Below, piece by piece: positions 1 to 12,520 of a stretch of 55,836 nucleotides of DNA. The stretch lies in assembly GCA_011947345.1 (NCBI GenBank), contig JAAVTG010000145.1:1-55836 (forward strand), given 5' to 3'. The position numbers were made by a program, and so were the translations under genes. Under the pieces are notes generated by a model. It saw nothing but the letters and a program-made list of their open reading frames with translations. It searched no databases and was not told the DNA's origin. Position 1 is the stretch's first letter, and each line of letters begins with the position of its first letter. The DNA is from Phytophthora quininea (taxonomy: Eukaryota; Oomycota; Peronosporomycetes; Peronosporales; Peronosporaceae).

Positions 1-93
1 TATCCTTGTAAATATCAGCTGAAGAGTAGCTAATAAATATATATTTGACATTTGAGTGTATATATTCTGCCAATTTGTGGCTAAGTTTGACTG

Positions 94-525
94 CTATAGT
101 TCCCAACAATGCCAAGACGAATTTGTGCAAGTTTCATGAGCTCGAACAGGTCTATGCAACTGTTGGTTGCCTTCGCCAACAACAGGCGTTCCGTCAGCGT
201 TGAGTTTGCTTGAGAATGAAAATGCATCTGCGTCATCTTCAAGACCGCTAAAAGTACGAGCATTTATAAGATTCTCTAGAGCATCCACATCATCCGTGTT
301 ACCGAGCTCTGTCTTCCTGTAATATACCACAGAATTGTGAACTTTATCCAATTTGTGCGGAAGAGCAACCAAAATGCGCGCTGGCTTGAAACCTTCCTTA
401 CACAACATACGGGCTCTCTGGTTTTGTGCGGCAGTCAACCTGCCGTCATAGCTCTCAACTTCCTTAATCAATTGCTGAGAGGTTTCGAACAGATTAACTA
501 AACCAGTTTCATCACAAGTCATCAC
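94..525 (-). pseudogene. Hypothetical protein, probable transposon-derived fragment
   Basis: A 143-codon open frame on the minus strand starting MMTCDETG. No domain is identified with confidence. The central stretch (GRLTAAQNQRARMLCKEGF, then PARILVAL) and the later 'DAFSF...NADGTPVVG' resemble, from memory, N-terminal parts of MULE/FAR1-type transposase-derived proteins that are common in Phytophthora genomes. The frame stops well short of any transposase catalytic domain, and the flanking 1 kb holds nothing to extend it. I read it as a truncated mobile-element relic; a short lineage-specific gene is the alternative. Confidence 0.35.
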
Positions 526-1486
526 CCTGCCTCTCTAAGTGCACTGCAGTGAAGGTGTGCTTGCCGTTTTACACGTAAGTGATGCGCACTTCAGAAGATG
601 GTATCGCATCATGTGCAGTCCAGGGCCGACACACACCGTATAGGTTTTAACCCTGCTATCACTCACATTCCTTAGTTTCATCTTATCAACACACTATCCG
701 CTTGTTTCTGCGTAAAGCGGCAGCCCTGCTGCACCCATTCAAGGGAGCGGCCTATTCAACAGCTATGCCGACAGCTAGAGCACTATCGAATCAATGCGTT
801 AGACTAGTGTAGGCACTGGAAGACACACACACGTACGGCTGGTTCTGCTGGAGGAATCACAAGTCCTACTGCACCATCCAATCAAATCGTTAGACCACAG
901 TTAGCGCACCACCTAGAGCACCACATCACCGCCAAACATACTGGCTTGCGCAAATGGCTTAGCGGCTCCTCCTGGAAGTCACATCACCTGTCAAGTGGCC
1001 GTCAAGTCGTCGACTGGCGCGTCTCCACCTACAGCGACGCGGAAAGCCCCAATTAGTGCACATCTGACATGTCCTGCGAAGCACAAACGCGAGTGCTGAC
1101 GCACCTGCTTGCGGATAACCACAAACCCATCCGTGTGTGGCCGCTGCCACGCTCTGCTCGCTGCTGGTGCTCGTGGAGGGGCCCCCAAACTCCGTTTGCC
1201 GAATGGAGGAGATTTGCCTGCTCAACGGTCGCTTCTTCCCGACTGTTTTGGCGTGGCTAACCCTGTCGTTCGACGTGGGCGACCTTGCTCAAGTCGTAGG
1301 AGGTTTTGACCGAAAAGATGGGAGAATTGTCATATCTCCTCACATGGCGATCGAGCCGAAGTTCTCCTCGTTTAGAATGGTTTTGTGCATAAATCAGTTA
1401 GTTTCAGATTTTAAATTTACAATGTTTCAGATGTGTAACCGCTCGAAACTGTGCATGCGGTAACTTGCTGGTCAGTAGCGTTCGCG
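526..1486. other. Intergenic, no gene supported
   Basis: Only short overlapping open frames on both strands, the longest 108 codons at 1137-1463 (+). None has a recognisable domain or a homologous counterpart in the window. The last part is presumably the upstream region of the AGC kinase. Confidence 0.5.
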
Positions 1487-3202
1487 ATGGCGACCATGCT
1501 AACCAAGGCCGAGACCGAAGACTTTGAGGCCGCCGAGGTGCCTGTCCAAGTGCTCACTACTGCTGTGCGCCCCCGACGCCGCGCATCGATGAGAAAACGA
1601 CCAAGACCAGGCGCTTCACCTTCAAAAGCTCAACCCCAAGACCGAGGCCATCAAGGAGAGCGAGCATGAGGACGAACTGGCGTTATCTTCTCCGGCCTCT
1701 GCAGTCTCATCGGGCTCGGACAGCACCAGCAGCTTAAGCACTGCTACAAGCACCAACAAGCAGCCAGTGGGGCCGCAGGACTTCGACTTGCTCTGTGTCA
1801 TTGGCATGGGGGCCTTTGGCAAGGTCATCCAAGTGCGACACACCCCCACGGACGAGATCTTGGCCATGAAGGCAGGTTATTTTCAGCCTTGTGTTAAGTT
1901 ATTGGGTTGTTAACAGCTTTGTGCGTAGATTGTGTCGAACAAATACATCGTGCAGCACAATTCCGTGTCGTACTTGCAGGCCGAGAGAGACATCATGACC
2001 AAGATCAACCATCCTTTCCTGATCAGTCTCCGCTACGCGTTCCAGACCAAGTCCAACGTGTACTTGGTCATGCCGTTCGTGGCCGGAGGAGAGCTGTTCC
2101 ACCACCTGCACAAGGAAGGGCTTCTTCTGGAGAGCTCAGCCAAGTTCTACGCGGCTGAAATGGTGCTGGCACTCGAGCACCTGCACTCGAGAGGCATCAT
2201 TCATCGGTAATAGTTTGAGATGAATTCTCGTGGTTGCCGTTTGACTCACACTTGTTGATGCTGTAGTGACCTGAAGCCTGAAAACATTTTGCTTGGCGCG
2301 GATGGACATATCCGCCTGACGGATTTTGGCCTCGCTAAGGAGATGACGGATGTGAGTAAATACTCCTCCTCCATGGGGGCGAACGATATGCTAATGGACT
2401 CCATTTCCCATAGGAGGACGACTCGACGAGTACCATGTGCGGCACGAACGGTAGGTTTGGTTGGGCACATTATTTTGTGAGTAACTTTGCTGATGCTAAT
2501 TATTTTCTTCTTGGTAATAGAGTACATGCCTCCTGAGATGATCCGCCGCAAGGCATACAACAATGCTGTGGACTGGTGGGCACTCGGTGCACTCATCTAC
2601 GAAATGGTGACGGGCTACCCACCATTCCGACACAAGAACCGCAAGAAACTGCACCACAAGATTCTGAACGAAAAGGTGAGTATCGACTAATGCCATTTAC
2701 GCATTGATTCAATCCACGGTTAACATAACGTTGTTTCCTGCAGCTCCCGCTGCCCAAGTGGCTCGGGTCCGACACGCACTCCATCCTGAAGCAACTGCTG
2801 GAGAGAAACGTGGACAAGCGACTGGGCTCCGGCAAATCCACGATGTTCCAGGTGAAGGGCGTGCAGGCCATCAAGAAGCACGCCTTCTTCAAGGGCATCG
2901 ACTGGGCCTTGCTGGAGCAGAAGAAGGTCCAGCCGCCGATCTTGCCGAACGTCATGAGCAACACGGACACGACGTATTTCTCGGAGGAGTTCACGACGCA
3001 AGCTGTGGGGCGACGCAGCCGCGTCGACAGCGCGAGCGCGGGTGGCGACGCCAAGAAGCTCTTTGCGCGCTTCTCGTGGGTTGCGGACGAGGCCCCGAGC
3101 TTTGCGGACGTTGTCCGTGCTGGCGCCTCCAAGGAGGCAATGGACGCGCTGGAAGCCGACGTCACTAAAGTCTCGCTTGCCGATGAGCCGGAGACCATCT
3201 GA
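1487..3202 (+). CDS. AGC-family Ser/Thr protein kinase (AKT/S6K-like), six exons
   Basis: Phosphorylates Ser/Thr on protein substrates, probably in growth or nutrient signalling. Exons: about 1487-1871, 1929-2206, 2267-2351, 2414-2450, 2521-2675 and 2744-3202; phases agree from exon 2 on. Visible motifs: glycine loop [11 protein letters not shown] lysine, HRDLKPEN catalytic loop, DFGLAKE, activation loop STMCGTNEY (Asn where CGTPEY is usual), APE-like PPEM. The C-terminal extension has an AKT-like '[10 protein letters not shown]' and the hydrophobic motif FARFSW, so the regulatory AGC tail is complete. No PH, PX or C2 domain is seen. The first exon does not stay in one frame: the ATG at 1487 leads to a stop at 1667-1669, while the frame entering the kinase domain is open only from about 1593. 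A good reading ([11 protein letters not shown], then [11 protein letters not shown]) needs small indels near 1570-1590 and 1620, so the start is provisional. Confidence 0.85.
1872..1928 (+). other. GC-AG intron in the AGC kinase
   Basis: Splicing AAG|GCAGGT...GCGTAG|ATT keeps phase 0 and yields [11 protein letters not shown], exactly the spacing expected after the catalytic lysine. The nearest GT (1876) would break the frame. The donor is therefore GC, the main non-canonical donor of U2 introns. Confidence 0.7.
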
Positions 3203-3740
3203 ACGACGGTGGGCAAGAAGCACGGCCTACTAGATGGTTTGTATTTGCATAGACGACAGTTGTTAGTGCGGCAAGTGGATGCCTGCTTGCGTCGAATACA
3301 TGTCCGAGACAAGGTGTTAGCGTAGTGTTCATAACTCGATGCTCACTTTCTTAGCTGCAGATGATAATGAGAGGCGACACACCAAAGCTGACTGCAATGT
3401 CCTTCGCCAAAGGTTGCGGTGGTGCCGGCGGCCCATCTTGGATACACCTTCCGCGATTCGACTACAAAATCCAATGCCGCCGACACTTTCGCCCCGGCGG
3501 TGGGCCCGCGGGCTCGTTTCGAAGGCGATCTCGAGGTGAATGGTGATGAAAGGCAAGCAAGCAACGCATCTGCCCGTGGCACCGACTCCCAACGAGAACG
3601 GCGCTGCTGACTTGGCTCTGGTTTGACAAGCGTCAGAATGATTGTACGCGTGGCGACATCATTTTTGTGGTGTGTGTGGTGCAGTAGTCGCACAAGGAAG
3701 TCAGCCGAACGTCAGTCTCCAAAATCGCTTTATCATCGAC
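3203..3740. other. Intergenic between kinase and ABCA gene
   Basis: Kinase 3' flank and ABCA upstream region. Short open frames on both strands overlap each other and show no domain. No promoter motif is clear enough to place. Confidence 0.4.
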
Positions 3741-6700
3741 ATGGAGAAGGCGCGGCTGTCGTCTCCGACGGCCATGCTGGCAGCCAAGGAGAAGGACAAG
3801 ACTGCGGCAGCTTCTCCTGCTCCTTCGCTGGCCGAGCGCCGCACCACGTGGCTCTTCATCCGCACGCTGCTCTGGAAGAACTGGACGCTCAAGAGACGCC
3901 ACCCGGTGGCCACGTTCATGGAGATCGCGCTGCCCTGCGTGTTCATCCTGGTTATGGGCCTGCTCAAAACGCTGGTGAACGACGTGACCGTCCCCATGGG
4001 CTGGAGCGACGACGAGAGCATCACCAGCGACGACACGCTGGGCACGTCCTACAACTTGTTCCAGACGTCCGGGACGACCCTCTCGGGACTGCCAGCCGTG
4101 CTGCCCAAGTTCACAATGCACGAGACCTCTCTGTGGGGCATCTTGCTGTATATGGGCAGTCTGTCCATCAGCGAAGGCATGAAGATGGACGAGTTGTCGG
4201 CTGCAGACCTGAGCAACTGCACGACTGGCGTAACGGCCAGAGGGCTCGTCGACACGGACCCCACCTCGCAGTTCGCGGTTCCTACTTCATGTCAGGGCAA
4301 AGTGGCGCCCTACAAAATCGCCATTGCTCCGGACAATTCGTTCACGAGGGAGTATTTCATGCAGACGATGGACTTGTGGTACCCGAGGATAAACCTCCGC
4401 AATACCAGCACGTCGTCAGTGTTCCCGTCGTTGAAGGAGAGCGTCAAGTTTTTCGATACAGAGGAAGCACTGGAGGACTATGTCAGCGGGAAGGACTATG
4501 CCTCGAGTCAAGAGAACCCGCATATCTACGGCGGAATTGTGTTTGACACGTTCCCCGATGACGACAGTATCGGATCTTTCGAGTCAATTGAGTACACCGT
4601 GAGGTTGAATTCGACGCTGGGGCGGAGAGGAGCGATTGGTCTTATTCCCCGCACGATCGGTGACCCGCCACAGATTTCCCCTTCCAGAAATCGATCAACA
4701 TGGACTACTACACGAGATACACGGTCACGGGGTTTATGACGCTGCAGACGTTGGTGACGAGGTTTGTGTCTTGTATGCCCAAATGGGACTCAGCTACCAA
4801 GACGACAACTGGAGAGTGCCAGCGGCCTCAGACCACCGCTGAAGCATCTACCGAGATGGATGATGCATTGTTATCGTCACTGGACAATGATATGATCATT
4901 GAGTACGCTATCCAGAATATTGCTGGAAGTGATGCGACGTTTTCAACCGTGAAAGAATTCTTTACTAACGAGACACTAGAAGCGCTACTCACGCCATTGC
5001 GGCAGGCCCCACAGCCGTATCTGGGTGCTTCAGTGGCGCCATTCCCTATCGAGGAGTTCATCAGTTCTCCGTTCTATGATCAAGTATCGGACGTGTTCGC
5101 CATCGTGTTCATCTTGTCGTACCTGTACGCCATTTCTCGAATTCTCGTGGTTCTCATCCAAGAGAAAGAGCTGCGGTTGCGCGAGTACATGAAGATTTTG
5201 GGTGTCCAGGACAAGGCCATTGTCATGTCTTGGTACATCACCTACATCCTCATACTGTTTGTCGGTGCCATACTGCAAGCACTTATGGGAATGGCTGGTC
5301 TGTTTTCGAACAGTTCTGTGGTGCTAATTTTCTTGTTCTTCTTCCTGTTCTCGCTGAGTGTGCTGGCATACGGCTTCATGATCAGCACAATTTTCTCGCG
5401 CGCTCGAGTGGGTGCATTTGTTGGTATGGTGCTCTTTTTCCTCATGTATTTCGTTTCGGCTGCATTCACCACCGAGACGGCGGAGAACCAAAAGACGGCC
5501 GGCTGCATTTTGTCTCCAGTTGCGTTGTCCCTTGGGGTGACGGTGCTGTCGAATCTCGAAGCTACAGGAACTGGTGTCAACTTCTCAAATGCTAGTGTCC
5601 TGAACGACAATTTCCGCTTCAGTCGCGCTCTATTGATGTTCGCGATTGACACAGTGGTGTATACGCTGCTGGGGTTATACTTCGACAAGGTTGTTCCCAA
5701 GGAGCACGGCACGACGTTGAAATGGTATTTCCCAGTGTCGCCGTCGTACTGGAAGAACCGCCGGAAGGCTCGCGAAGCGATGAAGGACAAAATATTGTCT
5801 GATAATCCGTCCGAAGCGTTATTGGACAATGTTGTAGTGGACGTGAACCACAACTTTGAGCCTGTAAATGCAGAGCTGCGCGAACAGGAACGCCGAGGAG
5901 AAGTATTGGCGGTCCAACGACTGCGCAAGGTCTTCCCCGTCCCTGGTGGCGAAAAGGTGGCCGTGCAAGGGCTGAATTTGACGATGTATAAGAACCAGAT
6001 CACGTGCTTACTTGGGCACAACGGTGCTGGTAAGACTACGTTGATTTCCATGTTGACAGGTATGATTGCTCCATCAAGTGGCGATGCTACATTCCACGGA
6101 CTATCTATCGCAGAAGACATGGATGAGATTCGTGAATCGCTGGGTCTTTGCTTTCAGCATGATGTTTTGTTTGAAGAACTGACAGTTGAGGAGCACTTGC
6201 TTTTCTTTGGACGGATCAAAGGATACACGAAGCTAGAACTTGATGAAGTCATAACCAAACAGATCCGGGAGGTCGGCTTGACGGAAAAGCGACACGTAAA
6301 GTCGACCGAGTTGTCTGGCGGTATGAAACGTAAACTCTCTGTAGCTGTTTCATTGCTAGGTGACAGCTCCTTGGTTTTCCTGGATGAACCAACATCAGGT
6401 ATGGACCCGTATAGTCGGCGTAGTACGTGGGAGATCTTGCTAAACAATCGCAACGACCGTGTGATGGTTCTAACGACGCACTTCATGGATGAAGCCGATA
6501 TTCTCGGCGATCGGATTGCGATTATGGCTGAAGGCGAGCTACGTTGTTGCGGTTCGTCATTGTTTTTGAAGAATCGCTTTGGTGCTGGTTACAATTTGAC
6601 TTTAGTGAAGGATGATGAAAAGTGCCAGGACAACGAGGTGATTGCATTTGTGACTTCTCGCGTTCCTGCGGCTCAACTTTTGAGCAATGTTGGTAGTGAG

Positions 6701-9674
6701 ATCGCGTTCCAACTGCCGTTGGCAAGTTCGGCAAAGTTCGCGGCAATGTTTGCCGATATGGACGACCACTTGGATAAGCTCGGACTTTTGTCGTATGGCG
6801 TCTCCGTGACGACATTGGAAGAAGTGTTCATTAAGGTAGCAGAAGCAGATGACCATAGCAACCAGCACACACTTGGAAATCGGGCTCGATCGCAGACTCC
6901 AGTTTCGAGTCCTACCGCTTCGAGTGAGGCTGGGGCTATCCCCGAGCAGACTGGATCCTTTTTCATGACGCATCTGCGAGCGCTAATCCTGAAACGATTC
7001 CGCTACGCTAAGCGTGATAAGAAGATGATTTTCTACAGTTTAGCTCTTCCGGTTCTGTTGCTTCTAGTTGGATTGGGCCTTCTCCAAGGGACCAGCTTCA
7101 CAGACAACGACCCGAACCTTGCATTGACAACTGATGCGTTCGATTATGGAGAGAAAACCCCAACTCCGTACTTTTGCCAGCCTGGCACAGGCGACAGTAA
7201 GTGGTGCAGTACCACAATGAGTTCTTCGTATTTTACTGGTGTCTCAACCGAGGAGCTTGCATTGTCAGAGCCAGCGTTCAATTCGTCTTCACCTACCGTC
7301 TTCCGTGTTACATACACAAACCCTTCAGTGAATACCACTGGCGCGACAGGGTATGGCTTGAGCCTCGGAGAAGCAATTTACGACCGCGGGTACGGGGCCA
7401 ATACCCCGACTGTCGAGGGCCAATACGGTGCATACTTAGTGCTCGGCGACAGTGACAAGAACCTCTTGGGGTACAACATGTTTGTGAACACTACTTCTAC
7501 CCATGGAGCTATCATTTTCAAGGCGTTGATGGACCAGGCGCTCTACCGCTTCTTTGCGGCAAACTCGAGTGACTCGGCCACGCCGAATGTGAATCTGGTT
7601 GTTAACAATCACCCGCTGCCACTGACTGCAGATACGAAGGCGCTATTCGGGTCATTCCTGGCCTTCACGGCGTGCTTGTTCATCTGCATCGCCTTTACCT
7701 ATTATCCTGCCTCTATCGTGACTTTTTGGTGAAAGAGAAGCAAGCAAACCACAACTCGAAGCACCAGCAACTGGTGTCGGGCGTATCGCTAGGTGCGTTT
7801 TGGCTTTCGAACTTCATCTGGGACTTCTTGTTGTATTTGATTCCGTGCGCTGCGGCCATCATCATGATTAAGGGTTTTGGGATTGACTCTATGACGGGGA
7901 GCGCAGCGTGCAACAGTTGTACCTCAGAAACGTTTCCGTCCGTGATCGTCATCTTCGTTTTGTTCGGACTAGCAATTTGCCCGTTCACGTATTGTTTGTC
8001 GTATTTGTTCAAGGAGCATGCTTCGTCCCAGACCTACACGATCATGATCAACTTTATTATCGGCGTGGTGCTCATGGTCGTATCGTTTATCCTGGACGTC
8101 ATCGACTCGACAAAAGATGTGAATGCAGTGCTGGTCTTCTTCTGGCGATTCTCTCCACTTTTCAATCTCGGCTACGGGTTGCTCAATTTGGTGTTGAATG
8201 AACTGACTACAATCCGAGAAAGCGATGATACCAAGACTAGTCCTTTCAGTACAGACCTTATGGGCTGGGAGATGATCTACCTCTTTGTCACAGCTATTCT
8301 GTACGGATTGCTAGCTGTAGGTATCGATTACGCGATGACTTTCCCTAAGGTAAAGGACTGGATGAGTGGCAGGGACAATGTCGAAGACGAGCCTTTTGAG
8401 GAAGATGCTGACGTCGAGAAGGAGGCGCAGCGTGTCGCCAACGGAGAAGCAGACAGTGACATTGTGAAGCTCGCGAACTTGCGCAAAGTTTATCGCGGCG
8501 GCAAGGTTGCTGTTCGAAATCTTTCCTTCGGACTAAGACGCGGCGAGTGCTTTGGCTTCCTTGGCATTAATGGCGCAGGTAAGACGACAACAATGAAGAT
8601 GCTGACTGGCGACGAACTTCCCACGCACGGCACGGCGACACTGGGGGATTTGACATTCTAACGCAGCAGATTGAGGTGCGCCGTCAGATCGGCTACTGCC
8701 CTCAGTTCGACGCGCTATTCGAATTGTTGACAGTTCGTGAGCACTTAGAGTTGTTCGCGTCTATCAAGGGTGTTCCTCGATCCGAATTGGATGCGGTCGT
8801 TAGGGACAAGATCGACCAGCTGAATCTGGGAGACTTTGAGAACAAACTCGCCGGCAGCCTCAGTGGCGGCAACAAACGTAAGTTGTCGGTCGCCATTGCG
8901 ATGATCGGAAACCCACGTATTATCTTCCTGGATGAGCCGTCCACTGGCATGGATCCCGTGTCTCGCCGCTTCATGTGGGATGTCATTGCTGACATCTCGA
9001 CGCGCGGTAAAAACTCCACGATCGTCCTTACAACGCACAGTATGGAGGAATCCGAAGCTCTTTGTTCTCGTGTAGGTATCATGGTGGGTGGTCGTCTGCG
9101 CTGCCTGGGAAGCGTGCAGCATTTGAAGTCGCGCTTCGGGGATGGTCTGGTCTTTGATGTGAAACTTGCTAATCCTACACAGGAGGAGCTAGACGACCTT
9201 GTGCAGCAACACTTTGATATCGGTGACGCTATTGTCACCCCAACTGATTTAGAGGAGAAGTGTAGGGCGTTTGGAGATGCCGATCTTGCTCAGCGAATTG
9301 TGTCTACACACCCGACCGGATACGGCCTTGCTGCTGTGATGGAGCGAGACGGATACATCCGTGCCGAGGCGTTCTTGTCTTGGTGTCTAGAGGAGACTCG
9401 TTTCGACGCATTGCTACACTTCCTGAACTATTCCTTCAGTCATGGCAGCGTTACCGTGATGGAGCGGCAAAACGATTTCTGTCGCTTCAAGCTCCGCGGT
9501 TCGAATGACGAGCTGCGATTGTCCAAAGTGTTCGCCCTCGTCGAGAATGTCAAGGAGAAGTTGAACATCCGCGAGTACAGCGTTTCCCAGACGTCACTAG
9601 AGCAGATTTTCAATTACTTTGCCTCTCAACAAGCTGAAGAGCAAGGCGTGGCTCGCGGTTTCCAGGAAGCTTAG
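3741..9674 (+). CDS. ABCA-subfamily full-size ABC transporter (three apparent frameshifts)
   Basis: Predicted lipid or amphipathic-compound transporter of about 1,975 residues with the ABC1/ABCA layout. An N-terminal membrane helix after RTLLWKNWTLKRR is followed by a large extracytosolic loop and six-helix block, NBD1 (Walker A GHNGAGKTT near residue 758, signature LSGGMKRK, Walker B FLDEPTSGMDP), a second loop and six-helix block, and NBD2 (Walker A GINGAGKTT near residue 1607, signature LSGGNKRK, FLDEPSTGMDP). The ATG at 3741 (MEKARLSSPTAM) is chosen because family similarity starts soon after. The frame changes at 4661-4672, at 7723-7727 (T5) and at 8643-8647 (G5). Restoring one base at the last two reconnects the protein exactly (VTFLVKEKQ; LGGFDILTQQ). 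The gene is probably intact in the organism and mis-sequenced here. Intronless. Substrate unknown. Confidence 0.92.
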
Positions 9675-9961
9675 ACGGATCGCAAACCAACCAACTTCCA
9701 ACGGACGAGCATCGCTGCGGTACATCGCAGGGCGTTGGTTGCCAAGATTCGTACACCCCAGCAGCATAAGCGCACTCCAACGCATAAATTGAAACGCTTT
9801 TCAAAGTGACAAGCACTGGGTAAAGTGGCGTAGTGGCGTAGCATGTCAACCGCGAAACGGATGAAAATTCAAGGGACTAGCATCTCAAGGAACTGCCCAG
9901 CAGTTGTTGCTGGTCACTCGATCGCATGGTCACTATTGATAGCGTAGCCGCGGTTGGTTGC

Positions 9962-10041
9962 TTTGAGTAGTGAGGTCTTCAGGAAGCTACAATCGCCAAC
10001 CGTGATGGCGATTGTTGCTCCTAAAGACCTCACTGCTCAAA
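9962..10041. repeat. Imperfect 35-bp inverted repeat (hairpin)
   Basis: Arms 9962-9997 and 10007-10041 pair over about 35 bp with few mismatches around a 9-nt loop; each contains 'tgaggtctt' or its complement. It lies 40 bp upstream of the glycosyltransferase ATG, so it is in the promoter or 5' UTR. It could be a small foldback element, a structured leader or a small-RNA source. Confidence 0.7.
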
Positions 10042-10080
10042 ACATCGACTCGCCAGCACTTGAATATCCGATCGATTCAA

Positions 10081-11877
10081 ATGGCTGGGGTCCGCTTGAG
10101 CGAGAACCGCTTCTTCGGAAATGTCTTCATCCGGTCGCTGGGAGCTTTCATGCTGCTCTGCAGCGTTTTCTCCATTTCAAGGCAGTACGCAGCCGTGTCG
10201 ACGGATGCGGTCAGTGGACGAGGGAGTATTATCCGAACTGGAAATGCTCGTAACGCGATCGCTTTGGCCGCGCTGGCAGCACCGACGATGGATTTCGATA
10301 CCCTCGGAGCGAATGAAGTTGCACCAACGGTGTCGCCAAACGACGTTGATCTCGAGTCTTCCCCGCCACCGACGACGGAGACGCCAACGGACAAACCAAC
10401 CGACAAGCCAACTGAGAAGCCCACGGACAAGCCAACTGAGAAGCCCACGGACAAGCCAACTGAGAAGCCCACGGACAAGCCGACAAAGAAGGTCGAAGAC
10501 AAACCAACCAAGAAGCCGGACGACAAAAAGGAAAAGGCGACCGACAAACCCACTGACAAGCCTGCTGCGAAGGCGCTCCAGCCTAAGCGACTTCCTGAGC
10601 CACGTCAAGCGGTCAAGAAAGGTTCCAAGGGCATTATCATGTGCTTGCACGACGGCATTCTGGAGCTTGGCATTTCGTTGATCCGCGAGTTGCGCTGCTT
10701 GGGGAACACTGATGCTATTGAGGTGCACCACTGCCACGATCTGACTAAACAGTCTGTCGACCTTCTCTTCGGTCTTGACGACAACATTCAAGTCATCGAT
10801 CTGTGCGAGCGATACGTCAACAAAAAGTCTTTTCGGATGAAATGGCCGACACCTTCAAGAGCTACTGGATCAAACCGCTTGCCATCCACTACACGAGTTT
10901 CGAGGAACTCATTTTCCTGGATGCTGACGCTGTGCTTCTGAAGGACCCTGCTGCACTTCGTGCGAACGAAGGCTACAAACAGCACGGCACTCTGTTCTTC
11001 TACGACCGTGTGATCAACAACAACCAGTACTTGAACAAACGGCAGTCGAACGCTAAGGGCAAATATGAGGGCTCCATCTACCTCCACAAGTGGCTTAAGG
11101 ACTTCGACTACAAGCGATTCGGCCTCAAGTACGCCGAGCCGTCTGCAACGTTCAAGAAGTCATTTGCCTACCGCGGTAAGACGGCACACGAGCAAGATTC
11201 GTCCATGCTGCTGATCAACAAGAGCAAAGCTGGCAAGGCCATGAACGTGCTGTGGTATCTCATCACAGAGCACCGCTTCATCTACGAGTTTTCCTGGGGC
11301 GACAAGGAGGCCTTCTGGCTGTCGTACGAGTTCTCCCACACGTCCTACTTCTTCTCTCCGTGGGGCGCTAGTGTCGTCTCGGCCACCCCAACCAAGACAT
11401 GGAGCGTCACCCGGACACGCTTTGCGGTAGTTTGGCGCACTTTGACCCCACCAACTCCAGTGCACCGCCCGAGCTGCTGTATGTGAACGGCCGGTCGTTA
11501 GTGGACCCCGTTCCATTCCGCTTGCACAAGTTGAATCTGTTGCAGCCGAACCTTGTGTTCAACATGCTCCCGACCCACGTGACTCCACGACAGGAGAGAA
11601 GAGCGGCTAGCAAGGGCGAATGGCCCGAGTGTATGACTGGCATGGGATCGACCCGGCTCCGCCGCAATTGCTGCCCAACCTGTACCGGCGGCGGCAGCAC
11701 TACACGGCCATCAAGATGGGATTCATCGACCCTCTGCTAGAATGCAGCAACCCCGGTGATCGTCTTCCTGAAAACCCTCAGCCGCTTAAAAATAGGATCG
11801 GAACTCGGAGCCTGCTAAGAAGGAGGCCATGTAAACTTGCTTGTGCGAGTACAACAATCGATTCAAACGGACGATGA
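10081..11877 (+). CDS. Golgi-type glycosyltransferase, MNN1 alpha-1,3-mannosyltransferase-like (GT71), three apparent frameshifts
   Basis: About 598 residues with type II membrane topology: short cytosolic tail, hydrophobic anchor (SLGAFMLLCSVFSI, residues about 20-35), a low-complexity stem of TDKPTEKP repeats (about 100-160), then a catalytic domain opening KGIIMCLHDGILELG. The DxD motif in FLDADAVLLKDP binds the nucleotide sugar and metal. Later landmarks are HEQDSSMLL and WGDKEAFWL, which match the MNN1/Mannosyl_trans3 pattern. By family knowledge it transfers mannose (or another hexose) to secretory glycoproteins. The frame breaks at 10830-10833 (T4), near 11396 and at 11622-11623; one extra base at each reconnects continuous family sequence to a stop at 11875. 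ATG 10081 is the first in frame. Confidence 0.82.
10381..10560 (+). repeat. Coding minisatellite in the glycosyltransferase stem
   Basis: A 24-bp unit (aagccaactgagaagcccac + ggac), encoding KPTEKPTD, is repeated three times almost perfectly, followed by degenerate copies. It produces an extended, Thr/Pro/Lys-rich spacer likely to be O-glycosylated and variable in length between strains. Confidence 0.8.
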
Positions 11878-12454
11878 ATAGTTCTTGATAATGCTACAAA
11901 ACTGCTCCAAATTTCTCCGCTGCCACTGCCATTCATGTTCAAGTCACGCGATACCGATGAAAGCCGAGCACGCAACATCCTTTCGGGCAATACCCATTCG
12001 TAGATGGCGGTGGATGCCAGACCGATGGTCTCACAATGTACAGTCGTTAGTGGTTTGGGCCCACCAGACCGGCCACGGACTGCAGTCTTCCTTGTCCTCC
12101 TCCTCATCGCCATCACAGCAACTTGAACAGGAGAGCCCGCCACCGCCACAACGTCGTCGGCCGACACGAAGACGGGGTCAGGCAGCTCAAGGCCGACGTC
12201 TTGACCGGCAGAGCAGAGCCCACCACACCTCCATGCCGTTCGCGTGGCGTGGAGACGGCATTTGGGTAGAATGATGCCTGCCCGAGTACGATTTCAATAA
12301 ACAAGCTCTCAAGATCGGTAAAGCAGAACTAAGACGCAGTCGAGGCTCTGAGCGAGCAGAGAATTGGCAAGAGCTGCGATGTAGATCTTCGCCTCATTCA
12401 GAAACAACAAGTGTTTTCTCGTTTAGTCCTTTTGGTGGCGCCTTCATCGCTCGT
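11878..12454. other. Intergenic, degenerate edge of the tandem array
   Basis: No gene. From about 12385 the sequence (cagaaacaacaagtgttttc) is a diverged relative of 15664-15717 and 20499-20560, i.e. an old copy of the flank that precedes each array unit. Confidence 0.45.
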
Positions 12455-12520
12455 GCAGTTCTTCCGTGAGCATACCAGCCAACGTCCACATCGAACTCTG
12501 TTTCTAGATGCTCGATGAGA

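Noticed and set aside
1137..1463. 108-codon + frame upstream of the kinase, considered as an N-terminal exon
   Set aside because: No domain, no splice path that joins it in frame to the kinase.
2593..3312. 239-codon minus-strand frame
   Set aside because: Covers the last kinase exon in antisense, no domain.
3623..4546. 307-codon His/Arg-rich open frame
   Set aside because: Alternate frame of the ABCA N-terminus.
5242..6120. 292-codon minus-strand frame
   Set aside because: Antisense of ABCA, no domain.
3741..9674. Programmed frameshifting or an altered genetic code as the cause of the breaks
   Set aside because: Breaks occur in unrelated genes at different short homopolymers and always need one more base; a sequencing explanation is simpler.
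10077..10559. Gly/Ser/Val repeat protein on the minus strand (FSVGLSVG repeats)
   Set aside because: Complement of the TDKPTEKP minisatellite of the glycosyltransferase stem.
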